From Acidobacteriota bacterium (GTDB lineage Bacteria > Acidobacteriota > Thermoanaerobaculia > Thermoanaerobaculales > Sulfomarinibacteraceae), in the NCBI GenBank assembly GCA_024641545.1, contig JAHECW010000018.1:1-47572 (forward strand): 47,572 nt of DNA. Reading direction: 5' to 3'. Shown one piece after another: positions 30,958 through 40,985 of this stretch (position 1 is its first letter; each line of letters begins with the position of its first letter). Below the pieces are notes generated by a model, which had not been told where the DNA came from, did not search any database, and saw only the letters and a program-made list of their open reading frames with translations. The translations under genes and the position numbers were made by a program.

Positions 30958-32707
30958 TGAGACAGAGTGCCTCGGCGCGACCGAGATCCTCGACGCGGAT
31001 GATGCGCTCGACGATCTCGCCTCGTTCGAGCAGTTCCGCTCTGAAGGTCCCGGCGAGGAGGCCGCACTCCACCGACGGGGTCACGAGCTTGCCGTCGATC
31101 TTCACAACCAGATTGGCGATGGTGCTCTCGGTGGCCTCGCCCCCCTCATTCCAGAGCAGGACATCGTCGCATTCGGGGCGCGACGCTCGCGCTCGGTCAT
31201 AGACTGTTCGGTTGGTCGTCTTGAAGTGGAGAAAGGGCTCCTCCCGCCTGACGGCCGATCCGGCAAGACCGAGTCGTACCGGCGCCGCTGCCGACTCCGG
31301 TTCGAGACGGGACGCCTCGATCCGATGGGAGCCACCGGCGTCAACCAGGAGACGTACGCGATGTCGTTTGCGTCCGAAGCGTTCCGAACGGGACTCGAGA
31401 TCCGATCGAATCCGGGTCAGGTCGATCTCCCGGTCGAAGTACTCGGCGGCGTCCGCGAGCCGATCGAGGTGTCGATCGAGCAGGGAGAACCCGCCGGAGG
31501 GTTCCCAGAGCATGGTCTCGAGCAGCTCGAACTCGGGCACGGGCTCGGAGAGGATCTTCGCTTTGGCGGCGCACTCGCGGTACTCATCCTCGAACTCGGA
31601 GTCCCACACGACGCCGCTGCCGACGCCGTACTCGACCCGCCCCGCGTCCCGGTCCACCACCGCGGTGCGGATGGCCACCGAGAACCTCGCCCGGCGACCG
31701 GGTCCGACCACGCCGATGGCCCCGGTGTAAACTCCCCGCGGATCGGCTTCGAGCTCGTTGATGATCTCCATCGTTCGCACCTTGGGCGCGCCGGTCACGG
31801 AGGCGGGCGGAAAGAGCGCGGCGATGACCTCGGAGACCGGCACCGTCGTCCTTGCTTCCACGGTCGAGGTCAGCTGAAAAACCGTCGGGTGGCGTTCGAC
31901 GTCGAAGGTCCTCGTCACCGCCACGGATCCCACGCGGGCGACACGCCCGAGGTCGTTGCGCACCATATCGGTGATCATGGCGTTCTCGGCCCGGTTCTTG
32001 GGCGACTGCACGAGCCATGAACCGCGTTCCCGGTCCGAACGAAGATCAAAACCCCGGTCGATCGTGCCCTTCATCGGCCGCGAGACAACACGATCCCCGT
32101 CGAGCTGGAAAAACAACTCGGGCGACGCCGAGCAGATCACCCGGTCTTTGATGTCGAGGTAGGCGGCGAAGGGGGTCGGCTGTGATCGAACCAGGTCGAG
32201 GAAGAGAACCCTGGGGTCCCCGTCGAAGGAACCCCGGAGCCGAAAGGTGTGGTTGACCTGGTAGGTTTCGCCCCTCGCGATCAGGTCGCGAACACTGCCG
32301 ATGGAACGGTGGTACTCCTCCTCGCTCAGCGATGCCGACAATTCACCGACGGCGCAGGAGCCGAGATTCCCGAAACGAGGCTGGGGTCCCCGGGTCACTT
32401 CCTCGAAGAGCCCGAACTGAAGCAGCGGCATGCCGTCGATCGGTCGATGAACGCGGAAGGCGCCGTCAAACGCCGGCGCGGCTTCGAAGGTCAAAAAACC
32501 CACGGCGAAGAGACCCCGTCGCCCCGTCGTCGCTTCGTCGATCCGGGCCAAAACCTCCGCCACACCGCCGGCTGTGAAGGTCGAAACCACCTCGACCGGG
32601 CGATGGAAGTGCAGCCACCCACCGGATTCAGGATCACGGATCAGCGCGAAGTCGACCACGATCGATGCATCATACGGCGTTCTCCGGGTTCCCGACGTTT
32701 CAGCCAA
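30893..32707 (-). CDS. pabB: Aminodeoxychorismate synthase component I fused to aminodeoxychorismate lyase (PabB-PabC)
   Basis: A 604-residue bifunctional enzyme of folate synthesis, converting chorismate plus ammonia to 4-amino-4-deoxychorismate and then p-aminobenzoate. The PabB half (1 to about 375) shows GETYQVNHTFRL, SASPELFF, RPMKGTIDRG, NRAENAMITDMVRNDLGRV, PPASVTGAPKVRTMEII and YTGAIGVVGPG. The PabC half (about 380-604) is a PLP fold-type IV lyase with LLETMLWEPSGGFSLLDRHLDRL, the Lys in LHFKTTNRTVYDRA, and ESTIANLVVKIDGKLVTP. The best 5' start at 32707 is TTG; GTG at 32659 is an alternative and neither has a strong ribosome site. Its 3' end overlaps the CSLREAI remnant by 65 bp. The PabA glutaminase is not in the window. 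Confidence 0.93.
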   Translation of the reverse strand: MAETSGTRRTPYDASIVVDFALIRDPESGGWLHFHRPVEVVSTFTAGGVAEVLARIDEATTGRRGLFAVGFLTFEAAPAFDGAFRVHRPIDGMPLLQFGLFEEVTRGPQPRFGNLGSCAVGELSASLSEEEYHRSIGSVRDLIARGETYQVNHTFRLRGSFDGDPRVLFLDLVRSQPTPFAAYLDIKDRVICSASPELFFQLDGDRVVSRPMKGTIDRGFDLRSDRERGSWLVQSPKNRAENAMITDMVRNDLGRVARVGSVAVTRTFDVERHPTVFQLTSTVEARTTVPVSEVIAALFPPASVTGAPKVRTMEIINELEADPRGVYTGAIGVVGPGRRARFSVAIRTAVVDRDAGRVEYGVGSGVVWDSEFEDEYRECAAKAKILSEPVPEFELLETMLWEPSGGFSLLDRHLDRLADAAEYFDREIDLTRIRSDLESRSERFGRKRHRVRLLVDAGGSHRIEASRLEPESAAAPVRLGLAGSAVRREEPFLHFKTTNRTVYDRARASRPECDDVLLWNEGGEATESTIANLVVKIDGKLVTPSVECGLLAGTFRAELLERGEIVERIIRVEDLGRAEALCLINSVQGWREVKWVEEGPVEKT

Positions 32708-32759
32708 GGGTGAAAGGGTGCTACCGTAACGTTCCTCACGAGCGGTCGACGGAGGTCAT

Positions 32760-34553
32760 GTGTTTCGCATCCGCAGGGTCTACGACAACATTCTCTCGCC
32801 GGATCGGGTCGCCATCGAGCAGGTCCAGGCGATGCTCAGCGAACGCATTCCCGGGCTCAACGAGAAGGATGTCGCCGGGCTCCCGGGGAAACTCCGACAC
32901 CCCGTCCGACACGGATTCCGGGCCTTCCTCTACGTCGTGGAAAACCAGCGCCGGACGGTCAAGGCCTTCGCCCTCGTCTACCACGAGGCCGAGATCGGCT
33001 TTGTCTGGCTCGAGTACCTCGCCAGTGGTTCGGGTTCGGGCGGCCGCGGCATCGGCGGCACGCTCTACGAGCGGGTCCGCAGGGACGCCCTCGAGCTCGG
33101 CGCGTGGGGTGTTCTCTTCGAGTGCCTCCCCGACGACCCGGCGCTCTGCAGGGACCCCTCCCGTCGGCGCCAGAACGCCGCCAGGCTCCGGTTCTACGAG
33201 GGCTTCGGCGCGCGCCCGGTCATCGGCACCGAGTACGAGACACCGCTCTCCGCCGACGACGATGAGCCGCCCTACCTGGTGGTCGACACCCTCGGTTCGG
33301 AGCGGCCGCCCGCGAGCAAGAATGTGCGCGCCGCGGCCCGGGCGATACTCGACCGCAAGTACGGCGACCTCTGTCCGCCGGAGTATGTCGAAAAGGTGAC
33401 GTCCTCGTTCAAGGACGACCCGGTCCGCCTCCGGCCCTTCCGCTACGTCGACCAGCCGGCCCGCGCCGCGGTCGCCGAAGCCGAACAACCACCACCCGAC
33501 CAGAGAATCGCGCTCGTGGTCAACGACCTCCACCTCATCCACCACGTTCGCCAGCGCGGCTATGTCGAGTCGCCGGTGCGGATCGCGACCATCCGCCGCG
33601 AGATCGACCCGACCCGCATCTTCGAAGAGATCCCTCCCCGCGAGTTCCCGGATCGCCACATCCTCTCGGTCCACGATCGAGGCTACGTCCGCTATCTCGA
33701 ACGGGTCTGCGCCCGGGTCGGCGACGGGCGCGCGGTCTATCCGTACGTCTTTCCCATCCGCAACAACGCCCGCCCGCCCAAAGAGCTCGAGATGCGAGCC
33801 GGCTACTACTGCATCGACACCTTCACTCCGCTCGACGGGAACGCATTCCGAGCCGCCCGACGCGCGGTCGATTGCGCCCTGACCGCCGCCCACGCCGTGC
33901 TCGACGGACGCCGGCTCGCCTACGCGCTGGTCCGCCCGCCGGGCCACCACGCCGAGAGCCGCGCGTTCGGCGGGTTCTGCTATTTCAACAACACCGCCAT
34001 CGCCGCCCAAGAGCTTGCCCGCCACGCCCGGGTCGCGATCCTCGACCTCGACTATCACCACGGCAACGGCCAGCAGGAGATCTTCTGGGAGCGCGGCGAC
34101 GTGCTGACGCTTTCGATCCACGGCCACCCCAACTTCGCCTACCCCTACTTCAGCGGCTTTGCCGACGAACGGGGCGCCTCCGCCGGGCTCGGCGCCAACC
34201 GCAACTACCCGCTCGAGGAGAAGGTCGAAGGCACCCGTTATCGCGAGGTCCTGACCCGGGCGCTACGCCGGGTCGAGAAGCACGGCACCGAGATTCTGGT
34301 GGTCGCCCTCGGCCTCGACACCGGACGCAAGGACCCAACCGGAACCTGGGACCTCACAGCCGCCGATTTCGCCGAGAACGGGCGAATGGTGAGCGCTCTC
34401 AAACTGCCGACACTGGTGATCCAGGAGGGCGGTTACCGGGTTCGCAGCCTCGGCGTGAACGCCCGGAGTTTCTTCACCGGGATGTGGCAGGAAGCGTTCG
34501 GTCCCGGCTCCGGACAGGCCGGGTGGAAAAAAAATTTCCCGTTACAGTCATGA
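32760..34553 (+). CDS. GNAT acetyltransferase-histone deacetylase family (APAH-like) fusion
   Basis: A 597-residue two-domain protein. Residues 1 to about 190 resemble a GNAT N-acetyltransferase, with FALVYHEAEIGFVWLEYLAS and the acetyl-CoA loop GGRGIGGTLYERVRR, then RLRFYEGFGARPV. Residues about 245-590 form a class II histone deacetylase/acetylpolyamine amidohydrolase domain. RPPGHHAES carries His396-His397; DLDYHHGNGQ carries zinc ligands Asp431 and His433; GLDTGRKDP carries the third ligand Asp520; EGGY carries the oxyanion Tyr559. Both active sites look intact. The start is GTG at 32760 with GGAGG 4 nt upstream; an overlapping ATG two bases earlier is in another frame. It lies upstream of, and in line with, the lysine 2,3-aminomutase group. 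An acetyl-amine substrate is inferred. Confidence 0.88.
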   Translation: MFRIRRVYDNILSPDRVAIEQVQAMLSERIPGLNEKDVAGLPGKLRHPVRHGFRAFLYVVENQRRTVKAFALVYHEAEIGFVWLEYLASGSGSGGRGIGGTLYERVRRDALELGAWGVLFECLPDDPALCRDPSRRRQNAARLRFYEGFGARPVIGTEYETPLSADDDEPPYLVVDTLGSERPPASKNVRAAARAILDRKYGDLCPPEYVEKVTSSFKDDPVRLRPFRYVDQPARAAVAEAEQPPPDQRIALVVNDLHLIHHVRQRGYVESPVRIATIRREIDPTRIFEEIPPREFPDRHILSVHDRGYVRYLERVCARVGDGRAVYPYVFPIRNNARPPKELEMRAGYYCIDTFTPLDGNAFRAARRAVDCALTAAHAVLDGRRLAYALVRPPGHHAESRAFGGFCYFNNTAIAAQELARHARVAILDLDYHHGNGQQEIFWERGDVLTLSIHGHPNFAYPYFSGFADERGASAGLGANRNYPLEEKVEGTRYREVLTRALRRVEKHGTEILVVALGLDTGRKDPTGTWDLTAADFAENGRMVSALKLPTLVIQEGGYRVRSLGVNARSFFTGMWQEAFGPGSGQAGWKKNFPLQS

Positions 34554-34913
34554 ACCCCTTGACACACCGTCAAAAAGACGTACTTTCAAGGCGTGAACGA
34601 GGAAATCGCATCCGACGAGCCTCCGAGTAGGCAGGAGCCCATCACCCGACGTCAGTCTCGACTCCGGGAGAAGGGTTCCGTTCCACGTCGGCGATCGCCC
34701 TCACCGCGCTGCTCCACTTTCTCCGAGCGCGCCACAACCGGGCTGCATCCGCGGCTCCCGGGAATTCACTCCCAGCAGTAATCCACCATGCTCACGCTCC
34801 CTTCGGGGTCTTTTTCGCGCGCGGCGTCGTCGCTGGCGGACCAACCTGGTGATCAGGTTGATGTCTCGTTGATTCTTCATCTCAATTCAGGAAAGACAAG
34901 GGAAATTTAAACC
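34554..34913. other. Long leader region before the aminomutase gene
   Basis: This 360-nt gap begins with a promoter-like pair (listed separately) and otherwise shows no gene. A GTG-initiated 62-residue frame at 34593 has random composition. A small hairpin with a T run (CCCTTCGGGG then TCTTTTT, near 34799-34815) could act as an attenuator. I compared the leader by eye with lysine riboswitch features and did not find them. The ribosome site of the next gene is AAGGGA near 34898. Confidence 0.45.
34559..34586 (+). promoter_or_regulatory. Predicted promoter of the aminomutase-ligase operon
   Basis: TTGACA (34559-34564) and TACTTT (34581-34586) are spaced by 16 nt. They lie just after the GNAT-HDAC stop and about 330 nt before the aminomutase start. 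The surrounding sequence is unusually A-rich. It implies a separate promoter and a long 5' leader. Confidence 0.5.
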
Positions 34914-36077
<1,164 letters not shown>

Positions 36078-36082
36078 ATGCA

Positions 36083-37159
36083 ATGAATCTCTCGATCGCA
36101 CTGTGTTACGACAGCAAAGAGGAATACCTGGCCGCCGGCCACAGCAAGCTCGAGGTGGCGGAGTTCGACGATGAAGGCGTGATCGCCGGGCTCGAGGGCG
36201 CTCTCACCCGTCTCGGCAACCGGGTCGAACGCGTCGGCCGCGGCCGGTCGCTGGCCGCCAGGCTGGTTGCCGGCCAACGCTGGGACCTCGTCTTCAACTT
36301 CACCGAGGGTCTTCGCGGCCGCGCCCGCGAAGCTCAGGTTCCCGCTTTGTGCGAGCTCTTTGATCAGCCGTACACCTTCTCCGACCCGGTGACCTGCGGC
36401 CTCACCCTCGACAAGGCTATCGCCAAACGCATCGTGCGCGACGCCGGCCTGCCCACTCCCGGGTTCATGGTCGTCCGCACGCCGGCCGACGCCGAGGTCA
36501 TCCGCATCGACGGCCCCATGTTCGTCAAGCCGCTCGCGGAGGGCAGCTCGAAGGGCGTCGGTGCGTACTCGATCGTCAACCGGTCCCGCGACCTGGTCAA
36601 AACCTGCGCCAAGCTGCTCCCGGATTTCCCGGCCGGCCTGCTGGTCGAGGAGCTCCTGCCCGGCCGCGAGGTCACCGTCGGCATCACCGGCAACGGCGAC
36701 CGCGCGCGCGTCGTCGGCGTCATGGAGGTGGTGTGGACCAAACGCTCCGAGGTCGAGGCCTACACCCAGCTCAACAAGGACGAATACCTGGACCGGATGG
36801 AGTACCGTCTGATCAAGGGCGAACCGCTGGCCGATGAGGCGACCGAGCTGGCGCTGGCGGTTGCCGCGGCGCTGGAGTGCAGGGACGCCAGCCGCGTCGA
36901 CCTTCGCTGCGACCTCTCGGGGCGGCTTCAGTTCCTCGAGGTCAACCCGCTGCCCGGACTCCACCCGGTGCGCTCCGATCTGCCGATCATGGCCCGCATG
37001 GCGGGTCTCGCTTACGACGATCTCCTCGGCGAGATCGTTCTCGCAGCCAAAGAAAGGTACGACCTCGATACATGCGCGACATCCTGGTTGCCCACAATGC
37101 AGTCTCGTCCGACGACGACCCATCGACGCAAGACGTTCTCGCCCAGGTCGATTTCGTAA
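36083..37159 (+). CDS. D-Ala-D-Ala ligase-like ATP-grasp enzyme 1
   Basis: A 358-residue ATP-grasp ligase forming an amide or peptide bond via an acyl phosphate. The N-terminal domain begins MNLSIALCYDSKEE, with WDLVFNFTEGLRG. The ATP-binding parts are FVKPLAEGSSKGVGAYSI (Gly-Ser loop) and LVEELLPGREVTVGITG. The metal and catalytic segment reads RVDLRCDLSGRLQFLEVNPLPGLHPVRSDLPIM, very close to Ddl (EVNxxPGxxxxSxxP). A Ddl role in cell wall synthesis is less likely because the gene sits between an aminomutase and a second ATP-grasp. It begins 5 nt after the kamA stop with GGGGTGA upstream; an in-frame GTG at 36074 is an alternative. The 3' end overlaps the next gene by 88 nt. Confidence 0.88.
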   Translation: MNLSIALCYDSKEEYLAAGHSKLEVAEFDDEGVIAGLEGALTRLGNRVERVGRGRSLAARLVAGQRWDLVFNFTEGLRGRAREAQVPALCELFDQPYTFSDPVTCGLTLDKAIAKRIVRDAGLPTPGFMVVRTPADAEVIRIDGPMFVKPLAEGSSKGVGAYSIVNRSRDLVKTCAKLLPDFPAGLLVEELLPGREVTVGITGNGDRARVVGVMEVVWTKRSEVEAYTQLNKDEYLDRMEYRLIKGEPLADEATELALAVAAALECRDASRVDLRCDLSGRLQFLEVNPLPGLHPVRSDLPIMARMAGLAYDDLLGEIVLAAKERYDLDTCATSWLPTMQSRPTTTHRRKTFSPRSIS

Positions 37160-38052
37160 CCGGCGCGCTCGACGCTCTGAAAGCCCCGTATCGCGTCTTG
37201 GCGGTCGGCGCAGCAGGAGTCGAGGTCGCGTCGATCAACGGCGCCGACACCGTCGTCAACCTCGTCGAGTCGCCGCCGGGCCTGCCCGGCTTCCAGTGCG
37301 AGGCGGCGGAGGCTTTCGAACGCCTCGGTCTCAGAATCACCGGCTCGCCCGCCGCAGTCATCCGCGCCACCACGGACAAGGAGGCGACCCGACGAACGCT
37401 CGCCGGGCACGGGGTGGCGGTGGCCCCCGGCGGGCTGATCGACCCTGACAACCCCGCGGCACTCGACACCGTGCCGCCGCCGTGGATCCTCAAGCCCGCG
37501 CTCGAGGACGCCTCCCTCGGTCTCGACGACGGCGCGGTGACCTCCGATCGGGCGCAGGCCGCTGCCCGCGCCCGCGATCTCCGGCGTCGCTTCGGCGGCC
37601 AGGACGTGCTCGTCGAGCACCTCCTGCCGGGCCGCGAATTCAACATCGCGATTCTCGCCGGCGCCTCCGGCCCCGAGGTCCTGCCGCCGGCGGAGATGAC
37701 GTTTGTCGATTTCCCTCCCGATCGTCCGCGGATCCTCGGCTGGGAGGCGAAGTGGGACCAGTCCTCGTTCGCCTACCGGAACACGGTGCGCGTCTTTCTC
37801 GACGGCGCCGAACCCGAGCTCGGCGAGGACCTCGCACGCATCGCCCGGCGGGCATGGGCGGCCTGCGGGCTCGCCGGCTACGGCCGGGTCGACATCCGCC
37901 TCGACGACGACGGAACGCCGTGCGTTCTCGAGGTCAACGCCAACCCCTGCATCTCACCCGACGCCGGCTTCGCCGCCGCGACTGCCGCCGCCGGCATCGA
38001 ACCGGCCGAGGTCGTGCGCCGGATTCTCACCGCCGCTGGATGGAGCCAATGA
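37072..38052 (+). CDS. D-Ala-D-Ala ligase-like ATP-grasp enzyme 2
   Basis: A 326-residue second ATP-grasp, divergent from the first. The N-terminal region is MRDILVAHNAV...GADTVVNLVESPPGLPGFQCEAAEAFERLGLRITGSP. The ATP-binding Lys lies in WILKPALEDASLGLDD, followed by VEHLLPGREFNIAIL. The metal-binding end is YGRVDIRLDDDGTPCVLEVNANPCISPDAG. The C-terminal loop lacks the PGxxxxSxxP of Ddl and of enzyme 1, suggesting another acceptor amine. The first 88 nt overlap the upstream ligase in a different frame; only a distant AAAGG (14 nt) precedes the ATG, so translation is probably coupled. It ends in an ATGA overlap with the GNAT gene. Confidence 0.87.
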   Translation: MRDILVAHNAVSSDDDPSTQDVLAQVDFVTGALDALKAPYRVLAVGAAGVEVASINGADTVVNLVESPPGLPGFQCEAAEAFERLGLRITGSPAAVIRATTDKEATRRTLAGHGVAVAPGGLIDPDNPAALDTVPPPWILKPALEDASLGLDDGAVTSDRAQAAARARDLRRRFGGQDVLVEHLLPGREFNIAILAGASGPEVLPPAEMTFVDFPPDRPRILGWEAKWDQSSFAYRNTVRVFLDGAEPELGEDLARIARRAWAACGLAGYGRVDIRLDDDGTPCVLEVNANPCISPDAGFAAATAAAGIEPAEVVRRILTAAGWSQ

Positions 38053-38561
38053 CAACCGCCACCGACCGCAACGCTGTTTCCGTTCGCCGCGAACTCCGCG
38101 CCACCGACCGCTCCTCGATCGAGCGACTGCTCACCGCGACCGGCTTTTTCAACCCTGAAGAACTCGCCGTCGCGATGGAGCTGGTCGATGACCGCCTCAT
38201 CGAAGGCCAGGAAAGCCACTATCGCTTTCTCGTCGCCGAGCACCGCAGCCGGGTCGCGGGCTACGCCTGCTGGGGGCCGATCCTCGGCACCGCCGAGTCC
38301 GCCGACCTCTACTGGATCGCCGTCGATCCCGCGTGCCAGGGTCTCGGCGTCGGGCGCGCCCTGCTCGCCGAAGCGGAGCGGTGGCTGGCCGAGTCCGGTC
38401 GGCTGCGGGTCTGGGTCGAGACCGCCGGTCGGCCGCAGTACCAGCCCACCCGCGCCTTCTACCTCGGCTGCGGCTACCGCATCGCGGCCGAGCTCGAGAG
38501 CTTCTACGGCCCAGGTGACGACAAGGTCGTTTTTCTCAAGGTGCTCGAAGAGAACGACTGA
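38049..38561 (+). CDS. GNAT-family N-acetyltransferase
   Basis: A 170-residue acetyl-CoA-dependent transferase. Motif A reads DLYWIAVDPACQGLGVGRALLAEAERWL, with the QGLGVG pyrophosphate loop; the C-terminal part shows TRAFYLGCGYR, the usual Y-x-x-x-G-F-like close. It is shorter than the beta-lysine acetyltransferase AblB (about 270 residues) and not clearly that family. Its ATG overlaps the stop of ATP-grasp 2 (ATGA), with GGAG 3 nt upstream. As the last gene of the kamA operon, it may acetylate beta-lysine or the ligation product. The deacetylase domain encoded upstream could reverse this. Confidence 0.88.
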   Translation: MTTATDRNAVSVRRELRATDRSSIERLLTATGFFNPEELAVAMELVDDRLIEGQESHYRFLVAEHRSRVAGYACWGPILGTAESADLYWIAVDPACQGLGVGRALLAEAERWLAESGRLRVWVETAGRPQYQPTRAFYLGCGYRIAAELESFYGPGDDKVVFLKVLEEND

Positions 38562-38594
38562 CGCTCGGCCGCATGTGAATTTTCTCACTGACCC

Positions 38595-38623
38595 TTGCCC
38601 CGTCGGGGCGGACACGTCACAAT
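38595..38623 (+). promoter_or_regulatory. Possible sucCD promoter
   Basis: TTGCCC (38595-38600) and CACAAT (38618-38623) are spaced by 17 nt and end 45 nt before the sucC start. The match is partial. It is offered because the gap between the kamA operon and sucC contains no clear terminator and sucC needs its own expression. Confidence 0.3.
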
Positions 38624-38668
38624 GACGCGACTCGGCAAGACCGGGGTCAACTCCAAAGGGGAGGCAAG

Positions 38669-39831
<1,163 letters not shown>

Positions 39832-39835
<4 letters not shown>

Positions 39836-40719
39836 GTATTTGGGTCAACTCCGATACCAAAGTCGTTGTTCAGGGTCTCACCGGCAAAGAAGGCCGCTTC
39901 CACGCTCAGAAGTGCCTCGAGTACGGCACCAAGATCGTCGCCGGCGTCACACCCGGCAAAGCGGGCGAGGATGTCGACGGCGTCCCGGTCTTCAACACCG
40001 TCGACGACGCGGTCAAGGCGACCGGCGCCAACGCGTCGCTGATCTTCGTCCCACCGCCGTTCGCCGCCGATGCGATCCTCGAGGCGGCCGACGCCGGCAT
40101 CGAAATCGTCATCTGCATCACCGAGGGCATCCCGGCCCGCGACATGATCCAGGTCCAACGCATTCTCCAGGGTCTTCCGACCCGTCTCATCGGCGGCAAC
40201 TGCCCCGGCATCATCACCCCGGGCGAGTGCAAGCTCGGGATCATGCCGGGCCACATCTCGATCCCCGGGCCGATCGGCGTCGTCTCGCGATCCGGCACCT
40301 TGACCTACGAGGCCATCGGTCAGCTCACCGCCCTCGAGCTCGGTCAGTCGACCTGCGTCGGGATCGGCGGCGACGCCCTGCCCGGCACCAATTTCATCGA
40401 CTGCCTGGAGGCCTTCGCGGCCGACTACGACACCGAGGGCATCGTCATGATCGGCGAGATCGGCGGCAACGCCGAAGAGGAAGCGGCGGCCTTCATCACC
40501 CAGTTCGTCGACAAGCCCGTCGTCGCCTTCATCGCCGGCCAGACTGCCCCTCCGGGCCGCCGGATGGGTCATGCCGGAGCGATCATTTCGGGAGGCAAGG
40601 GCACCGCGGCGGACAAGATCGCGGCCCTCGAGGCGGCCGGGATCGCCGTCGCCAGGACCCCGGCCGAGATCGGCATCACCATGAAGCTGGCGCTGGAAAA
40701 TCAGTCCCTCCTCGACTGA
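39832..40719 (+). CDS. sucD: Succinyl-CoA ligase alpha subunit
   Basis: The CoA-binding alpha subunit, 295 residues. Motifs are [42 protein letters not shown] and [33 protein letters not shown] contains the phosphorylated active-site His. Translation is coupled to sucC by an ATGA overlap. A hairpin terminator lies about 78 nt downstream, with a promoter-like sequence in between. Confidence 0.97.
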
Positions 40720-40727
40720 CGGAAGGC

Positions 40728-40754
40728 TTGACATTTCCGGGAATCGTGTAGAAT
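40728..40754 (+). promoter_or_regulatory. Promoter-like sequence after sucD
   Basis: TTGACA (40728-40733) and TAGAAT (40749-40754), the latter preceded by TG, are separated by 15 nt. The spacing is short but both hexamers are near consensus and unusual in this GC-rich DNA. It points toward a terminator about 45-70 nt downstream with no open frame between. Confidence 0.45.
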
Positions 40755-40760
40755 TCCGGA

Positions 40761-40827
40761 GTTCGCAGTTGGGGGAGGAGCCTGAGCTGTGAGGGGGCCC
40801 GGCGGTTTACCGCCGGGCGTTTTCTTT
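40761..40827 (+). ncRNA. Candidate small RNA between sucD and addA
   Basis: A transcript from the preceding promoter would start near 40761 and stop at the terminator at 40797-40827, giving about 65 nt. Its 5' half is purine-rich (GGGGGAGGAG near 40771-40780) and lacks a start codon with an open frame. The alternative is that this is simply the sucCD 3' untranslated region. No known RNA family was recognised. Confidence 0.3.
40797..40827 (+). terminator. Rho-independent terminator after sucCD
   Basis: GCCCGGCGG (40797-40805) pairs perfectly with CCGCCGGGC (40810-40818) around TTTA, followed by GTTTTCTTTT. It would end sucCD transcripts and the candidate small RNA. Confidence 0.88.
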
Positions 40828-40985
40828 TCCCGGGAGTCACCAGAACGCCGAGACAGCGGCGGGGACAGCGCCGAAAACACGCGGGGCGCGCCGGGCACGG
40901 CATTGTGCGTCACCACCACCCATCAGGCGGCGCAGAGCCCCGAGCACAATGCCGACGCCGGGCAACCAAACCAGAATACCCGGGG

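Noticed and set aside
32736-34127. A 463-codon minus-strand frame opposite the GNAT-HDAC fusion
   Set aside because: The sense frame carries complete GNAT and HDAC motifs; the antisense frame has no recognisable domain and overlaps the divergent promoter region.
34593-34781. A 62-residue frame in the aminomutase leader as a possible leader peptide
   Set aside because: It starts with GTG without a ribosome site, shows no run of lysine or other regulatory codons, and is Arg/Pro/Ser-rich as expected of random GC-rich DNA.
36083-38052. The two ATP-grasp genes as ordinary D-Ala-D-Ala ligases for the cell wall
   Set aside because: They differ strongly from one another, lie between an aminomutase and a GNAT gene, and no peptidoglycan gene is nearby; a role in the local pathway is the better reading, though Ddl activity for the first is not excluded.
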